Shown: one piece after another, positions 22,129 to 30,834 of the stretch
Position numbering within the stretch: position 1 is the first letter of the stretch
Layout: every line of letters begins with the position of its first letter
DNA from: Pseudomonas fluorescens
GTDB taxonomy: Bacteria; Pseudomonadota; Gammaproteobacteria; Pseudomonadales; Pseudomonadaceae
Assembly (NCBI RefSeq): GCF_902497745.1
Contig: NZ_CABVHJ010000030.1
Coordinates: 5,727 to 39,693 of the forward strand
Direction: 5' to 3'
DNA: 33,967 bases
Notes under the pieces: model-generated
The model's database searches: none
What the model was told of the DNA's origin: nothing
What the model saw: the letters and a program-made list of their open reading frames with translations, nothing else
Position numbers and translations under genes: made by a program

Positions 22129-24153
22129 ATGCCCCCTACCAATCCCCTGCTACAACGCTGGCAACTGCCGGCCTGGTCCGACGTAAAGGCCGAGCACCTG
22201 GCACCCGCCATCTATGCCATCGTGGCCGATAATCAGCGGATCATCGCCGAAGTGATCGCCACCCAGACCTACCATCCCAATTGGGATGATCTGGTGGTGG
22301 CCATCGCCGAAGCCGACGCACGGCTCGCTGAAACCATGGGCATCATTGAAGTGCTCTCGACCGTCAAAACCACGGATATCGACTGGATAGAGCAAAGCGC
22401 CCTGTGCAGCATTACTGCGGCTCGCTATCGGGTGCAGAAGGCTGCCAACCTGGAGCTTTACCACACGTATCAACGTCTGCAGCAGAGCCCGATCGCCGAC
22501 AGCTTTGATGACTTTCGCAAAGCGTCGTTGGCCAAGACACTGCGCGCTTTTCGTCGGTCGGGCATCGAATTGCCCGCCGAACAGCGACAGCGGTTAACCG
22601 CAATAAACCTCGACATCGAACTTCAGGAACAATTGTTCCTGATCAATCTGGAGCGCAGCAATGCCGCCTGGAGCAAGCAGATTGACCAGGCGGCGACGCT
22701 CGAAGGCTTGTCAGCCGCGTTCAAGGATCGACTGGCGCTGAATGCGCGTCGAACGGGAAAAAGCGGTTGGTTGCTGACGCTGGATCGCAACACCTACGAA
22801 TACTTCATGAAAAATGCGCGAGACCGGAGTTTGCGCGAAGAATATTTCCGCGCTTATTGCACCCGGGCCTCGGATCAAGGACCGCAGGCTTTTCAGTTCG
22901 ACAACGGTCCGGTCTTGCAAAAGTTACTCGGGTTACGCCATGAAAAAGCCAGGTTGCTGGGTTTCGAGAGCTTCGCCCATCTGCGGCTTTCAAATCACAT
23001 GGCCAACTCGCCCGCTCAGGTCGAACATTTTTTAAAGCAACAGATCGAGCAAAATCGTGCCGCACTGGATCAGGACATGCAGGCGCTGCAAGCATTCGCC
23101 GCAACGCAGGGCTTCGCAGAACTGCAGGCCTGGGATTTCGAGTTTTTTGCTGAGCAATTACGCCAGCTACGCTCGGCGAGCACACTGAAAGGACTTCGTG
23201 AGTATTTTCCGCTGGATGAAACGCTGCACCGGTTCTGCCAGTTCAATGAATACCTGTTCGGTATCAAACTGGTTGAGCAGCAAGACCTCAGCCATTGGCA
23301 CGAGGATGTGCGCCTGTTGGAAGTCAGCGAATACGATCAGGTGATGGGGTACATCTACGTTGATCCGTTTCATCGCGAGGACGCCCCGGACTTTGCCTTG
23401 ACCAATACTGTGCGCAACCGACGCATCAATGCCGAGGGCCGGCCAGCCCTGCCGATCGCCATCCTCCACTGCAACTTCCCGTCCGCGACCAGCGAGCATC
23501 CCTGCCTGCTTTCACATAAAGACCTGCGCGTGCTTTTCCATGAGTTCGGGCATTGCCTGCAACAGGTGCTGACCCGCTCGCCCCATCACAACCTGTCGGG
23601 TATATCGCAACTGGGGCGTGATACGGGCGAGTTCGCCGGGCAACTGTTCGAACAGTTAAGTCTTTCAGAGGAGCTGCTTCAGTGGCTGTCAGTACACTAC
23701 AAAACCCGTGCGCCACTAAGCCGCACACGGCTAACGTCAGCGCTGGCCGCCATCGCCACGCACACCAGCCGCGATACCGCCACGTTGCTGCTTGAGGCTT
23801 TATTCGATCTGGAATTGCACCGCAGCGAAGAAAACGGCCGAAACGCGCAACAGTGCTTCGAAACGGTGCTGCACCAAATACCGCAGCTGCAACTGCCCGC
23901 CTATTGCCGCTTTGCCAACAGTTTCGATTATCTGGTGACCGGTTACGAAGCCTCGGTCTACGCCTACAAATGGTCAGGCGTACTGGCCAGCGAAGCGTTC
24001 AAGCGCTTTGAGCGTGATGGGGTTTTCAATGCGCAAACCGGCCGGAAATTGCGTGAAGCGTTCTTCTCCGGCGATTCGATTTCACTGCTGGCCGCGCTGG
24101 AAATCTTCGTCGGCCAACCGGTTCAGACAGATCTGGCAGCGCAACCGGACTGA
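22129..24153 (+). CDS. Second, divergent M3 family metallopeptidase
   Basis: A 674-aa homologue of PrlC over its whole length (start PTNPLLQRWQLPAWSDVKAEHL, middle YCTRASDQGPQAFQFDNGPV). The zinc site is intact: H471-E-F-G-H475 and Glu501 in TGEFAGQLFEQ, with the same 30-residue spacing as in PrlC. But the active-site block has changed. Where PrlC reads AHIFAGGYAAGYYSY, this protein reads DYLVTGYEASVYAYKW: His600 is replaced by Tyr601 and the glycine loop is one residue shorter. The sequence after Glu501 (HYKTRAPLSRTRLTSALAAI) is also quite different. It probably arose from a duplication of prlC and may have lost activity or taken a new substrate. GGAAG precedes ATG 22129. Confidence 0.88.
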   Translation: MPPTNPLLQRWQLPAWSDVKAEHLAPAIYAIVADNQRIIAEVIATQTYHPNWDDLVVAIAEADARLAETMGIIEVLSTVKTTDIDWIEQSALCSITAARYRVQKAANLELYHTYQRLQQSPIADSFDDFRKASLAKTLRAFRRSGIELPAEQRQRLTAINLDIELQEQLFLINLERSNAAWSKQIDQAATLEGLSAAFKDRLALNARRTGKSGWLLTLDRNTYEYFMKNARDRSLREEYFRAYCTRASDQGPQAFQFDNGPVLQKLLGLRHEKARLLGFESFAHLRLSNHMANSPAQVEHFLKQQIEQNRAALDQDMQALQAFAATQGFAELQAWDFEFFAEQLRQLRSASTLKGLREYFPLDETLHRFCQFNEYLFGIKLVEQQDLSHWHEDVRLLEVSEYDQVMGYIYVDPFHREDAPDFALTNTVRNRRINAEGRPALPIAILHCNFPSATSEHPCLLSHKDLRVLFHEFGHCLQQVLTRSPHHNLSGISQLGRDTGEFAGQLFEQLSLSEELLQWLSVHYKTRAPLSRTRLTSALAAIATHTSRDTATLLLEALFDLELHRSEENGRNAQQCFETVLHQIPQLQLPAYCRFANSFDYLVTGYEASVYAYKWSGVLASEAFKRFERDGVFNAQTGRKLREAFFSGDSISLLAALEIFVGQPVQTDLAAQPD

Positions 24154-24161
24154 CGCGCCGA

Positions 24162-24806
24162 TCACTCGACGTGGGCGGACTGAAACCAGCTCTTCATCGA
24201 GCAGGTAGCGAACGCGCTGGTGCTGCAATCGCCATTGGCCAGCGCGGTGCGCAGCTTGTCGACATCGGCCTGCATCACGTAGCGCACGCTGTCGCGGAAG
24301 TGCCCGCTCTCACCAAAACCGCCTTGGGTCATCTCGCTCAAGGCGTCCTCTTTGCTCCAGCCCTGCACCACCACGCGGTACATCGCGGCCATCAGGCCGG
24401 TGCGATCGGAGCCGTGTTTGCAATGCATCAACACCGGACCGTTGGCTTCGGCAGACTGAATAGCCCGCAGGGTCTTGAGCACATCGGCGTCGTCAACGTG
24501 ATTGGTGCGATAGGGCAGTTGCACCTGATGGATGCCGGGGTCGGACAACCAATTGCTGTCCGCTTCCGGAAGAAAGTTGATCACCGTGGCAACCTTGAGA
24601 TTTTTCAGCAACGGCACGGCGCCGCCATCCGGCAATGCGCTTCGATAGAGCGTCGACGACATCTGGAACAGGTTGTATTGCACTTCAACTGGTTGCGCCC
24701 ATTCAGGCGGGCGAACCGTCGATGCCGTCTCCGCCTCGGCCGGCATCCAGGGCAGCAGCGCTAAAAACGATAAACACAAAGCAGGGAAAAAATGCACTCG
24801 GGACAT
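24162..24806 (-). CDS. TpbA-like periplasmic dual-specificity tyrosine phosphatase
   Basis: A 214-aa exported phosphatase. The signal peptide is followed by PEWAQPVEVQYNLFQMS and LYRSALPDG, and the P-loop is HCKHGSDRTG with Cys129 as nucleophile, the CX5R pattern; VDDADVL upstream holds the likely general-acid Asp. The layout, the closing FATCSMKSWF and the length match TpbA (PA3885) of P. aeruginosa. TpbA dephosphorylates the diguanylate cyclase TpbB (YfiN) and so lowers c-di-GMP and biofilm formation. No TpbB partner gene lies next to it here, so a role in c-di-GMP control is inferred from the family. It converges on the M3 gene with 8 bases between the stops. Confidence 0.85.
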   Translation of the reverse strand: MSRVHFFPALCLSFLALLPWMPAEAETASTVRPPEWAQPVEVQYNLFQMSSTLYRSALPDGGAVPLLKNLKVATVINFLPEADSNWLSDPGIHQVQLPYRTNHVDDADVLKTLRAIQSAEANGPVLMHCKHGSDRTGLMAAMYRVVVQGWSKEDALSEMTQGGFGESGHFRDSVRYVMQADVDKLRTALANGDCSTSAFATCSMKSWFQSAHVE

Positions 24807-25109
24807 GCTGGGGTGACCGTGTCGGGATTCATCGATGAGGGGGAATGCAGCTTCGGCGTTGCGCGGTCAAAGCCCTGTGAGGCGCCTGTCAAAGAAACGT
24901 GAATCCGCACGCTTTCCAGCACTACCGTAAAGAAAACCTGTGTTTTTTCCGCTGAATCGCTTCATCTGGAAGCTTAGCCTGCTACCATTTGTCACATCAT
25001 GTTGCAGACGCGTCCCCTTTTTCCGGGTCAGACCGGATCCGTCGCGACGAAAAATCCTCAAGCCGCTCGCAGAAGCGGCTGTCCCCTAATGCCTGATGAG
25101 GTGCACCCC
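24807..25109. promoter_or_regulatory. Divergent intergenic region upstream of the gluconate dehydrogenase operon
   Basis: About 300 bases without a gene. They must hold the promoters of the TpbA-like gene (minus) and of the dehydrogenase operon (plus). A 7-bp hairpin AGCCGCT / AGCGGCT lies at 25061-25080, 29 bases before the operon start. The stretch 24940-25010 is AT-rich and is the likeliest place for the plus-strand promoter, but I recognise no consensus. No operator was identified with confidence. Confidence 0.45.
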
Positions 25110-25856
25110 ATGTCTGATGAAGATCGAGACAACCCGCGGCGTGAGTTTTTGCGCAAATCCCTGACCTTGATTCCAGTGGTCACCCTGGCCGGCAGCGGTC
25201 TGGGCAGCAGCGTCCTGCAAGCAGCCCCCGAAGCCGCACCGGCTGCGCCCGCGCCACAACCGGTTCGTGCTGACGCCAGCGTCTACCAACCGAACTACTT
25301 CACCGCCGAAGAATGGGCGTTCATCAATGCCGCCGTCGCGCAACTGATCCCCAACGATGCCCAAGGCCCGGGCGCGCTGGAAGCCGGTGTGCCGGAATAC
25401 ATCGACCGTCAAATGAACACGCCGTATGCCGCCGGCGCCCTTTGGTACATGCAAGGCCCGTTCAATGCCGAGGCTGCGCCGGAGATGGGCTGGCAGAGCA
25501 AACTGGTGCCCAAAGAGATCTATCGCCTCGGCATTGCCGCCACGGATCAGTGGGCAAAATCCCTCAACGGTAAAGTATTTGCTGAGCAAGACAGCGCTAC
25601 CCGAGACGATTTGCTCAAGCAACTTGAAGCCGGCAAACCTCAGTTCGATGCGGTTCCGGCAAAGATTTTCTTCAACCTGCTGCTGCAAAACACCAAGGAA
25701 GGGTTCTTCTGCGACCCGATCCACGGTGGCAATAAAGGCATGGTCGGCTGGACCATGATCGGCTTCCCCGGCGCCCGCGCCGATTTCATGGATTGGGTGG
25801 AACGCAACGAGCAATACCCCTTCCCGGCAGTTTCGATTCGCGGCGAGAGGGCGTAA
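25110..25856 (+). CDS. Gluconate 2-dehydrogenase, small (subunit 3) family, Tat-exported
   Basis: A 248-aa protein of the gluconate 2-dehydrogenase subunit 3 family. Its N-terminus has a twin-arginine signal, PRREFLRKSLTLIPVVTLAG, so the subunit is exported folded and probably carries its catalytic partner, which lacks a signal, to the periplasm. Core marks are YFTAEEWAFINAAVAQLIP and the late GFFCDPIHGGNKGMVGW. I chose ATG 25110 with GAGG upstream; in-frame starts at 25089 and 24999 are less well placed. It is the first gene of a three-gene operon, two bases from the next. Confidence 0.9.
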   Translation: MSDEDRDNPRREFLRKSLTLIPVVTLAGSGLGSSVLQAAPEAAPAAPAPQPVRADASVYQPNYFTAEEWAFINAAVAQLIPNDAQGPGALEAGVPEYIDRQMNTPYAAGALWYMQGPFNAEAAPEMGWQSKLVPKEIYRLGIAATDQWAKSLNGKVFAEQDSATRDDLLKQLEAGKPQFDAVPAKIFFNLLLQNTKEGFFCDPIHGGNKGMVGWTMIGFPGARADFMDWVERNEQYPFPAVSIRGERA

Positions 25857-25858
25857 GC

Positions 25859-27643
25859 ATGGCAACGGTAATGAAGAAGGTTGACGCAGTCATCGTCGGT
25901 TTCGGCTGGACTGGCGCGATCATGGCCAAGGAACTGACCGAAGCGGGCCTCAACGTGCTGGCGCTGGAGCGCGGGCCGATGCAGGACACTTACCCCGACG
26001 GCAACTATCCGCAGGTGATCGACGAACTCACCTACAGCGTGCGCAAAAAACTCTTTCAGGACATCTCCAAAGAGACCGTCACCATTCGCCATAGCGTCAA
26101 CGACATCGCCCTGCCAAACCGCCAGTTGGGCGCGTTCCTGCCGGGCAATGGGGTCGGCGGTGCCGGCCTGCACTGGTCGGGCGTGCACTTCCGGGTCGAC
26201 CCGATCGAGTTGCGCATGCGCAGCCACTACGAAGAGCGCTACGGCAAAAGCTTTATCCCCAAGGACATGACCATCCAAGACTTCGGCGTCAGCTATGAAG
26301 AGCTGGAGCCGTTTTTCGATTTCGCTGAAAAAGTCTTCGGCACTTCGGGTCAGGCGTGGACGGTGAAAGGCCAGCTGGTCGGTCAGGGCAAGGGCGGCAA
26401 CCCGTACGCGCCTGACCGCTCCAACCCGTTCCCGCTGGAAGCGCAGAAGAATACGGTTTCCGCACAGCTGTTCGGCAAAGCGGCGACAGAAGTCGGTTAT
26501 AAACCCTACAACCTGCCGTCCGCGAATACGTCGGGGCCGTACACCAACCCTTACGGCGCGCAAATGGGCCCGTGCAACTTCTGCGGTTTCTGCAGCGGTT
26601 ACGTGTGCTACATGTATTCCAAGGCTTCGCCGAACGTGAATATTCTGCCGGCGCTCAAACCGTTGCCGAATTTCGAGCTGCGGCCTAACTCGCACGTACT
26701 GCGGGTCAACCTCGACAGCACGAAATCCAAAGCGACCGGCGTGACCTACATCGACGCTCAGGGTCGCGAGATCGAGCAACCGGCGGATCTGGTGATCCTC
26801 GGCGCCTTCCAGTTGCACAACGTGCGTCTGATGCTGCTTTCGGGAATCGGCAAGCCATACGACCCGATCAGCGGCGAAGGCGTGGTCGGGCGTAACTTCG
26901 CCTACCAGAACATGGCGACCATCAAGGCGTTCTTCGACAAGGACACCCACACCAACAACTTCATCGGCGCCGGCGGCAACGGCGTGGCGCTGGACGACTT
27001 CAACGCCGACAACTTCGATCACGGCCCGCACGGCTTCGTCGGCGGCTCGCCGATGTGGGTCAACCAGGCTGGCAGCCGGCCGATTGCCGGCACCTCGAAC
27101 CCGCCAGGCACCCCGGCCTGGGGCAGTGACTGGAAACGCGCGACCGCCGATTACTACACCCATCAGGTATCGATGGACGCCCACGGCGCGCATCAGTCCT
27201 ACCGTGGCAACTACCTCGATCTCGATCCGGTGTACCGCGATGCCTACGGTTTGCCACTGCTGCGGATGACCTTCGACTGGCAGGAAAACGACATCAAGAT
27301 GAACCGCTTCATGGTCGAGAAAATGGGCAAGGTTGCCGAAGCGATGGGGCCGAAAGCCATCGCTGTGATCGGCAAGAAAGTCGGCGATCACTTCAACACT
27401 GCGTCCTACCAGACCACGCACCTTAACGGTGGCGCGATCATGGGCACCGATCCGAAGACCAGCGCGCTGAACCGTTATCTGCAGAGTTGGGACGTACACA
27501 ACGTCTTCGTGCCGGGTGCCTCGGCATTCCCGCAAGGACTGGGCTACAACCCGACCGGCCTGGTTGCGGCACTGACCTACTGGTCGGCGAAGGCGATCCG
27601 CGAGCAGTACCTGAAAAACCCCGGCCCGCTGGTTCAGGCTTAA
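25859..27643 (+). CDS. GMC family oxidoreductase, FAD subunit of gluconate 2-dehydrogenase
   Basis: A 594-aa flavoprotein that oxidises gluconate (2-ketogluconate as product) or a related polyol at the periplasmic face. The FAD site is VIVGFGWTGAIMAKEL near the N-terminus, and the C-terminal GMC block is DVHNVFVPGASAFPQG with NPTGLVAAL. Cysteines 239, 242, 245 and 250 (CNFCGFCSGYVC) form a cluster that in related dehydrogenases binds a 3Fe-4S centre for electron transfer to the cytochrome. It starts two bases after the small-subunit stop. Family members act on gluconate, 2-ketogluconate, sorbitol or glucose, so the substrate is not proven. Confidence 0.9.
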   Translation: MATVMKKVDAVIVGFGWTGAIMAKELTEAGLNVLALERGPMQDTYPDGNYPQVIDELTYSVRKKLFQDISKETVTIRHSVNDIALPNRQLGAFLPGNGVGGAGLHWSGVHFRVDPIELRMRSHYEERYGKSFIPKDMTIQDFGVSYEELEPFFDFAEKVFGTSGQAWTVKGQLVGQGKGGNPYAPDRSNPFPLEAQKNTVSAQLFGKAATEVGYKPYNLPSANTSGPYTNPYGAQMGPCNFCGFCSGYVCYMYSKASPNVNILPALKPLPNFELRPNSHVLRVNLDSTKSKATGVTYIDAQGREIEQPADLVILGAFQLHNVRLMLLSGIGKPYDPISGEGVVGRNFAYQNMATIKAFFDKDTHTNNFIGAGGNGVALDDFNADNFDHGPHGFVGGSPMWVNQAGSRPIAGTSNPPGTPAWGSDWKRATADYYTHQVSMDAHGAHQSYRGNYLDLDPVYRDAYGLPLLRMTFDWQENDIKMNRFMVEKMGKVAEAMGPKAIAVIGKKVGDHFNTASYQTTHLNGGAIMGTDPKTSALNRYLQSWDVHNVFVPGASAFPQGLGYNPTGLVAALTYWSAKAIREQYLKNPGPLVQA

Positions 27644-27655
27644 GGAGCGATGACC

Positions 27656-28957
27656 ATGAAAAATCTCGTTATCGCGACCCTCGCGCTGCTCGGCAGTGCC
27701 TCGATCCATGCGGCCGACGTTGATCAAGCTTTGATCAAACAAGGCGAATACCTCGCCCGCGCCGGTGACTGCGTAGCCTGCCACACCGCCAAGGGCGGCA
27801 AGCCGTTCGCCGGCGGCCTGCCGATGGAAACGCCGATCGGCACGATTTACTCAACCAACATCACCCCGGATAAAAACGGCGTCGGTGATTACAGCTTCGA
27901 GGATTTCGATCAGGCCGTGCGCCATGGCGTCGCCAAAAACGGTAGTACCTTGTACCCGGCGATGCCATATCCGTCCTACGCCCGTGTCAGCGAAACCGAC
28001 ATGCAGGCGCTGTACGCGTACTTCATGCACGGCGTAGAACCGGTGGCGCAAGAGAACAAAGCTAGTGACATTCCGTGGCCACTCAGCATGCGCTGGCCGT
28101 TGATGGGCTGGCGCTGGCTGTTTGCGCCGAAGGTCGAGGATTACAAAGCGACGAGTGCCGACCCGGTGATTGATCGTGGTGCGTATCTGGTCGAAGGCCT
28201 TGGTCATTGCGGTGCTTGCCATACGCCACGTGCGCTGACCATGCAGGAGAAATCCCTGAGCGCCGCTGACGGTACAAACTTCCTCGCTGGCAGTGCGCCG
28301 CTGGAAGGCTGGATCGCCAAAAGCCTGCGCGGTGATCACAAGGACGGTCTGGGCAGTTGGAGCGAGGAGCAACTGGTGCAGTTCCTCAAGACCGGGCGTA
28401 GCGATCGCAGCGCGGTGTTCGGCGGCATGAGTGATGTGGTCACCCACAGCATGCAATACATGACCGATGCCGACCTGACGGCGATTGCCCGCTACCTCAA
28501 GTCATTGCCGGCCACTGATCCAAACGATCAACCGCATCAGTACGATGAGAAAGCAGCCAAAGCCCTGTGGAACGGGGATGACAGCCAACGTGGCGCTGCT
28601 GTGTACATCGACAACTGCGCCGCATGCCACCGTACCGATGGCCACGGCTACACCCGGGTGTTCCCGGCGCTGGCGGGTAATCCGGTGCTGCAATCGGAAG
28701 ACCCGACGTCGCTGATCCACATCGTGCTAAAGGGCGGCACGTTGCCGGCGACGCACACAGCACCCTCGACCTTCACCATGCCCGGTTTCGCCTGGCGCCT
28801 GTCGGATCAGGAAGTGGCGGACGTCGTCAGTTTTATCCGTGGCAGTTGGGGCAACAAAGGTGCGCCGGTGAAGGCTGCCGATGTCGCCGAGCTGCGCAAG
28901 GAGGATATGAAGCAAACCTCCAGCGATGACCTCGGTCAGGTGACACAACACAACTGA
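27656..28957 (+). CDS. Triheme cytochrome c subunit of gluconate 2-dehydrogenase
   Basis: A 433-aa membrane-associated cytochrome with a signal peptide (MKNLVIATLALLGSASIHA) and three heme c sites: CVACH (Cys39), CGACH (Cys185) and CAACH (Cys321). It takes electrons from the flavoprotein and passes them to ubiquinone. Heme ligand methionines are likely in YPAMPYP, FGGMSD and FTMPGF. I chose ATG 27656 because AGGAG at 27643-27647 is two bases from 27650 but eight from 27656. It closes the operon and is followed by a hairpin that overlaps a LexA-like box. Confidence 0.92.
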   Translation: MKNLVIATLALLGSASIHAADVDQALIKQGEYLARAGDCVACHTAKGGKPFAGGLPMETPIGTIYSTNITPDKNGVGDYSFEDFDQAVRHGVAKNGSTLYPAMPYPSYARVSETDMQALYAYFMHGVEPVAQENKASDIPWPLSMRWPLMGWRWLFAPKVEDYKATSADPVIDRGAYLVEGLGHCGACHTPRALTMQEKSLSAADGTNFLAGSAPLEGWIAKSLRGDHKDGLGSWSEEQLVQFLKTGRSDRSAVFGGMSDVVTHSMQYMTDADLTAIARYLKSLPATDPNDQPHQYDEKAAKALWNGDDSQRGAAVYIDNCAACHRTDGHGYTRVFPALAGNPVLQSEDPTSLIHIVLKGGTLPATHTAPSTFTMPGFAWRLSDQEVADVVSFIRGSWGNKGAPVKAADVAELRKEDMKQTSSDDLGQVTQHN

Positions 28958-28989
28958 CCGGTCGCCCGACGGCACTAGCCAGATGCGTG

Positions 28990-29030
28990 ACGCCCAGAAA
29001 CTGTGTGCATATACAGTATCTGGGCGTTTT
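28990..29030 (+). terminator. Terminator-like hairpin after the dehydrogenase operon
   Basis: Stem ACGCCCAGA / TCTGGGCGT (28990-28998 and 29019-29027), with an inner stem ACTGT / ACAGT, followed by TTTT. It ends at the start codon of the radical SAM gene and encloses a LexA-like box, so it may serve both as terminator and as operator region. Confidence 0.7.
29001..29016 (+). promoter_or_regulatory. LexA-like SOS box
   Basis: CTGTGTGCATATACAG fits the CTG-N10-CAG pattern of LexA sites and matches CTGTATATATATACAG at 13 of 16 positions. It ends 15 bases before the ATG of the PA0069-type radical SAM gene. As I recall, PA0069 belongs to the LexA regulon of P. aeruginosa, which fits. Expected consequence: transcription from here, induced by DNA damage, reads into the truncated gene and the AbiTii cassette behind it. 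Confidence 0.72.
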
Positions 29031-29031
29031 C

Positions 29032-29264
29032 ATGTCTACTCCATTGCCACCACGCGGACGCGGCACCGCGAACAATCCGCACAACCGCTTCGCCCCGAAT
29101 CGCTCGGTGGCGGAGAATGACGTCTGGTATCAGGAAGTGCCTGAGACCGAGGGCACCGAGGTGATGATCGAAACGGCGAAAATCATCATTACCCGCAACA
29201 CCTCGCCGGACCTGCCCTTCGACCGCTCGATCAATCCCTATCGCGGCTGCGAACACGGCTGCAT
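29032..29264 (+). pseudogene. PA0069-family radical SAM protein, 5' fragment
   Basis: The N-terminal 77-78 codons of a PA0069-type radical SAM protein: MSTPLPPRGRGTANNPHNRF, then ETAKIIITRNTSPDLPFDRS and INPYRGCEHGC. Two of the three cysteines of the CX3CX2C cluster motif (Cys73, Cys77) are here; the third lies on the other side of an insertion, at 32060. From 29265 the frame runs into foreign sequence and stops at 29359-29361, nine bases before the ATG of the AbiTii-like gene. The gene can no longer make the enzyme. The matching 3' fragment is at 32054-32524. Confidence 0.9.
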
Positions 29265-29370
29265 GTGTTCTGTGAAAGGTTCCACGCTTAAAGTGAGTTG
29301 GTCATTGTGTCTTGCAGCTAAACCAGTGGACAGGGCACAGTGTGGCCATATGACAGCCTGAGGATGTGGT

Positions 29371-30261
29371 ATGGCGGGGTTAGTAGAAGAGCTACAGGCA
29401 GATGCACTCAACGAGTCGGTCCATATCATGGCCCTCATGAGGAAAGCAAAAGCCGTTTCGGTAAAGCTGAATGCTCCGACCATTTCGACATGGATCGATA
29501 ACGAGTTGGAAGGTTACAGATCGAATGATGACATCCCCAATTATAGGCATGTGAGAGGCACACTTGTTTGTTACAACTATATGAACGGCCACATCCCTCT
29601 TTCAATCGACGACGCCCACATTTTAGAAACAGTTACAACTCGGAAAATATCTCAGCCGCTTGGAAAACTATGCGAACACGCTACAAATAATGATCGTATC
29701 GTGCTTGCCTTCCCACCAAAGATGGCAGAGTTGCTACTGAGCGGCATGAGATACCGAATGGATCCGGGCTTGCAGATCGAACCTAGCACTTTAAAAAACA
29801 TAATCTACGGTGTCCGAGATAAAGTATTACAGTTTGCGTTGGAATTAGAAACTCAGGGAATTCATGGAGAAGGTATGGGGTTTTCAAAAGAAGAAAAAGC
29901 CGCTGCGGCGACAATCACTTACAATACAATTACAATTGGTAGCATGCAAAATTCGCAAATCCAGCAAGACAGTGATAATTCCAACCAGCACTACGGGACA
30001 GCCGAATTCAAAAGAGATTTGGAAAAATTTGTTTCAGAGGTGAAAAGCGATATAGATCAGCTTAGAGAAGATGACGAAGCCAAGCAATCGTTAAGAGCCG
30101 ATCTTGACACCATCAAAGCACAGCTTAGCTCTTCATCACCGAAGAAGACAATTTTGCGTGAATGCCTTATCTCGACAAGAAACATTCTTGAAGGTGCAGC
30201 AGGTGGTGTGCTCACAAACTACGTGCCGTTAGCTACTCAATTAATTGCAGCTTGCAGTTGA
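29371..30261 (+). CDS. AbiTii domain-containing protein (candidate phage-defence protein)
   Basis: The 296-aa protein opens with an AbiTii-type domain (about residues 3-160): LVEELQADALNESVHIMALM, KAVSVKLNAPTISTWIDNEL, then EGY, PNYRHVRGT and a helical end DKVLQFALELETQG. AbiT is an abortive-infection system of Lactococcus against phages, and AbiTii domains occur in many bacterial defence loci. A linker from residue 165 holds TITYNTITIGSMQNSQIQQ (194-199 NSQIQQ), a pattern seen next to effector or transmembrane modules in defence proteins. A charged coiled coil (about 205-255, FKRDLEKFVSEVKSDIDQLR) and a mildly hydrophobic C-terminus follow. ATG 29371 has GAGG seven bases upstream. It is the first gene of the inserted cassette. 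The role in defence is inferred from the domain and location. Confidence 0.75.
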   Translation: MAGLVEELQADALNESVHIMALMRKAKAVSVKLNAPTISTWIDNELEGYRSNDDIPNYRHVRGTLVCYNYMNGHIPLSIDDAHILETVTTRKISQPLGKLCEHATNNDRIVLAFPPKMAELLLSGMRYRMDPGLQIEPSTLKNIIYGVRDKVLQFALELETQGIHGEGMGFSKEEKAAAATITYNTITIGSMQNSQIQQDSDNSNQHYGTAEFKRDLEKFVSEVKSDIDQLREDDEAKQSLRADLDTIKAQLSSSSPKKTILRECLISTRNILEGAAGGVLTNYVPLATQLIAACS

Positions 30262-30269
30262 GGTGAAGA

Positions 30270-30707
30270 ATGAGTTCTCCATTAGATAAAATTATTAACT
30301 GGTTTGAAAGTCTACCACCGGCACAACAAATTGATGTCGCTTTTCTCGTTTCGTCAATGCCGGGTTTAAATGTTGATTCCAGCTCAGATAATATGGCTTC
30401 CGATTTTATCAATCAACTCTCGGAACTGAGAGACGGAAAAATTAGAGAACAAGCTTTGATTGTGTGTTTAAAGGCACTTATCGAAAACCTTATTATTTCG
30501 CGACGGAGTGACCCGGACGGGTGGAAGAAAACGAAAGCGATGCTTAAACAGCTTGCAAAAGAAAAGGAAAATCCAAGGTTTGCCGAAATGGCCGAACGTA
30601 AAGAGTTTGAAGGTGCCCAGTGGGTTAGTAGCTGCAAAAAATGGAATGAGATGGCAAGGATTCACCTGACAAATGAAAAAATAGATTATTGGTTTAATTT
30701 TGGCTAG
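30270..30707 (+). CDS. Hypothetical protein of the AbiTii cassette
   Basis: A 145-aa protein that I do not recognise. It starts eight bases after the AbiTii-like stop, behind GAGGTGAAG, so the two are very likely co-translated. The sequence is mostly helical, with a hydrophobic helix near residues 15-32 (LPPAQQIDVAFLVSSMPGL), a charged middle (WKKTKAMLKQLAKEKENP) and an aromatic end (WVSSCKKWNEM, DYWFNFG). No signal peptide or clear membrane segment. Tight coupling suggests that it is a partner or an immunity protein of the AbiTii protein, but nothing in the sequence proves that. AT-rich like the rest of the insert. Confidence 0.65.
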   Translation: MSSPLDKIINWFESLPPAQQIDVAFLVSSMPGLNVDSSSDNMASDFINQLSELRDGKIREQALIVCLKALIENLIISRRSDPDGWKKTKAMLKQLAKEKENPRFAEMAERKEFEGAQWVSSCKKWNEMARIHLTNEKIDYWFNFG

Positions 30708-30834
30708 CTATAGCTGGTTGGTATGTCTGCCCATGCTCAACGATAGGTTCCAGTAAAAATTTGTTTGTCTGATGGCCAAGTTATCGATTCTAGCGAATGA
30801 TCTCACTCGCAATTACCAAATTAAGGAAAATTTT

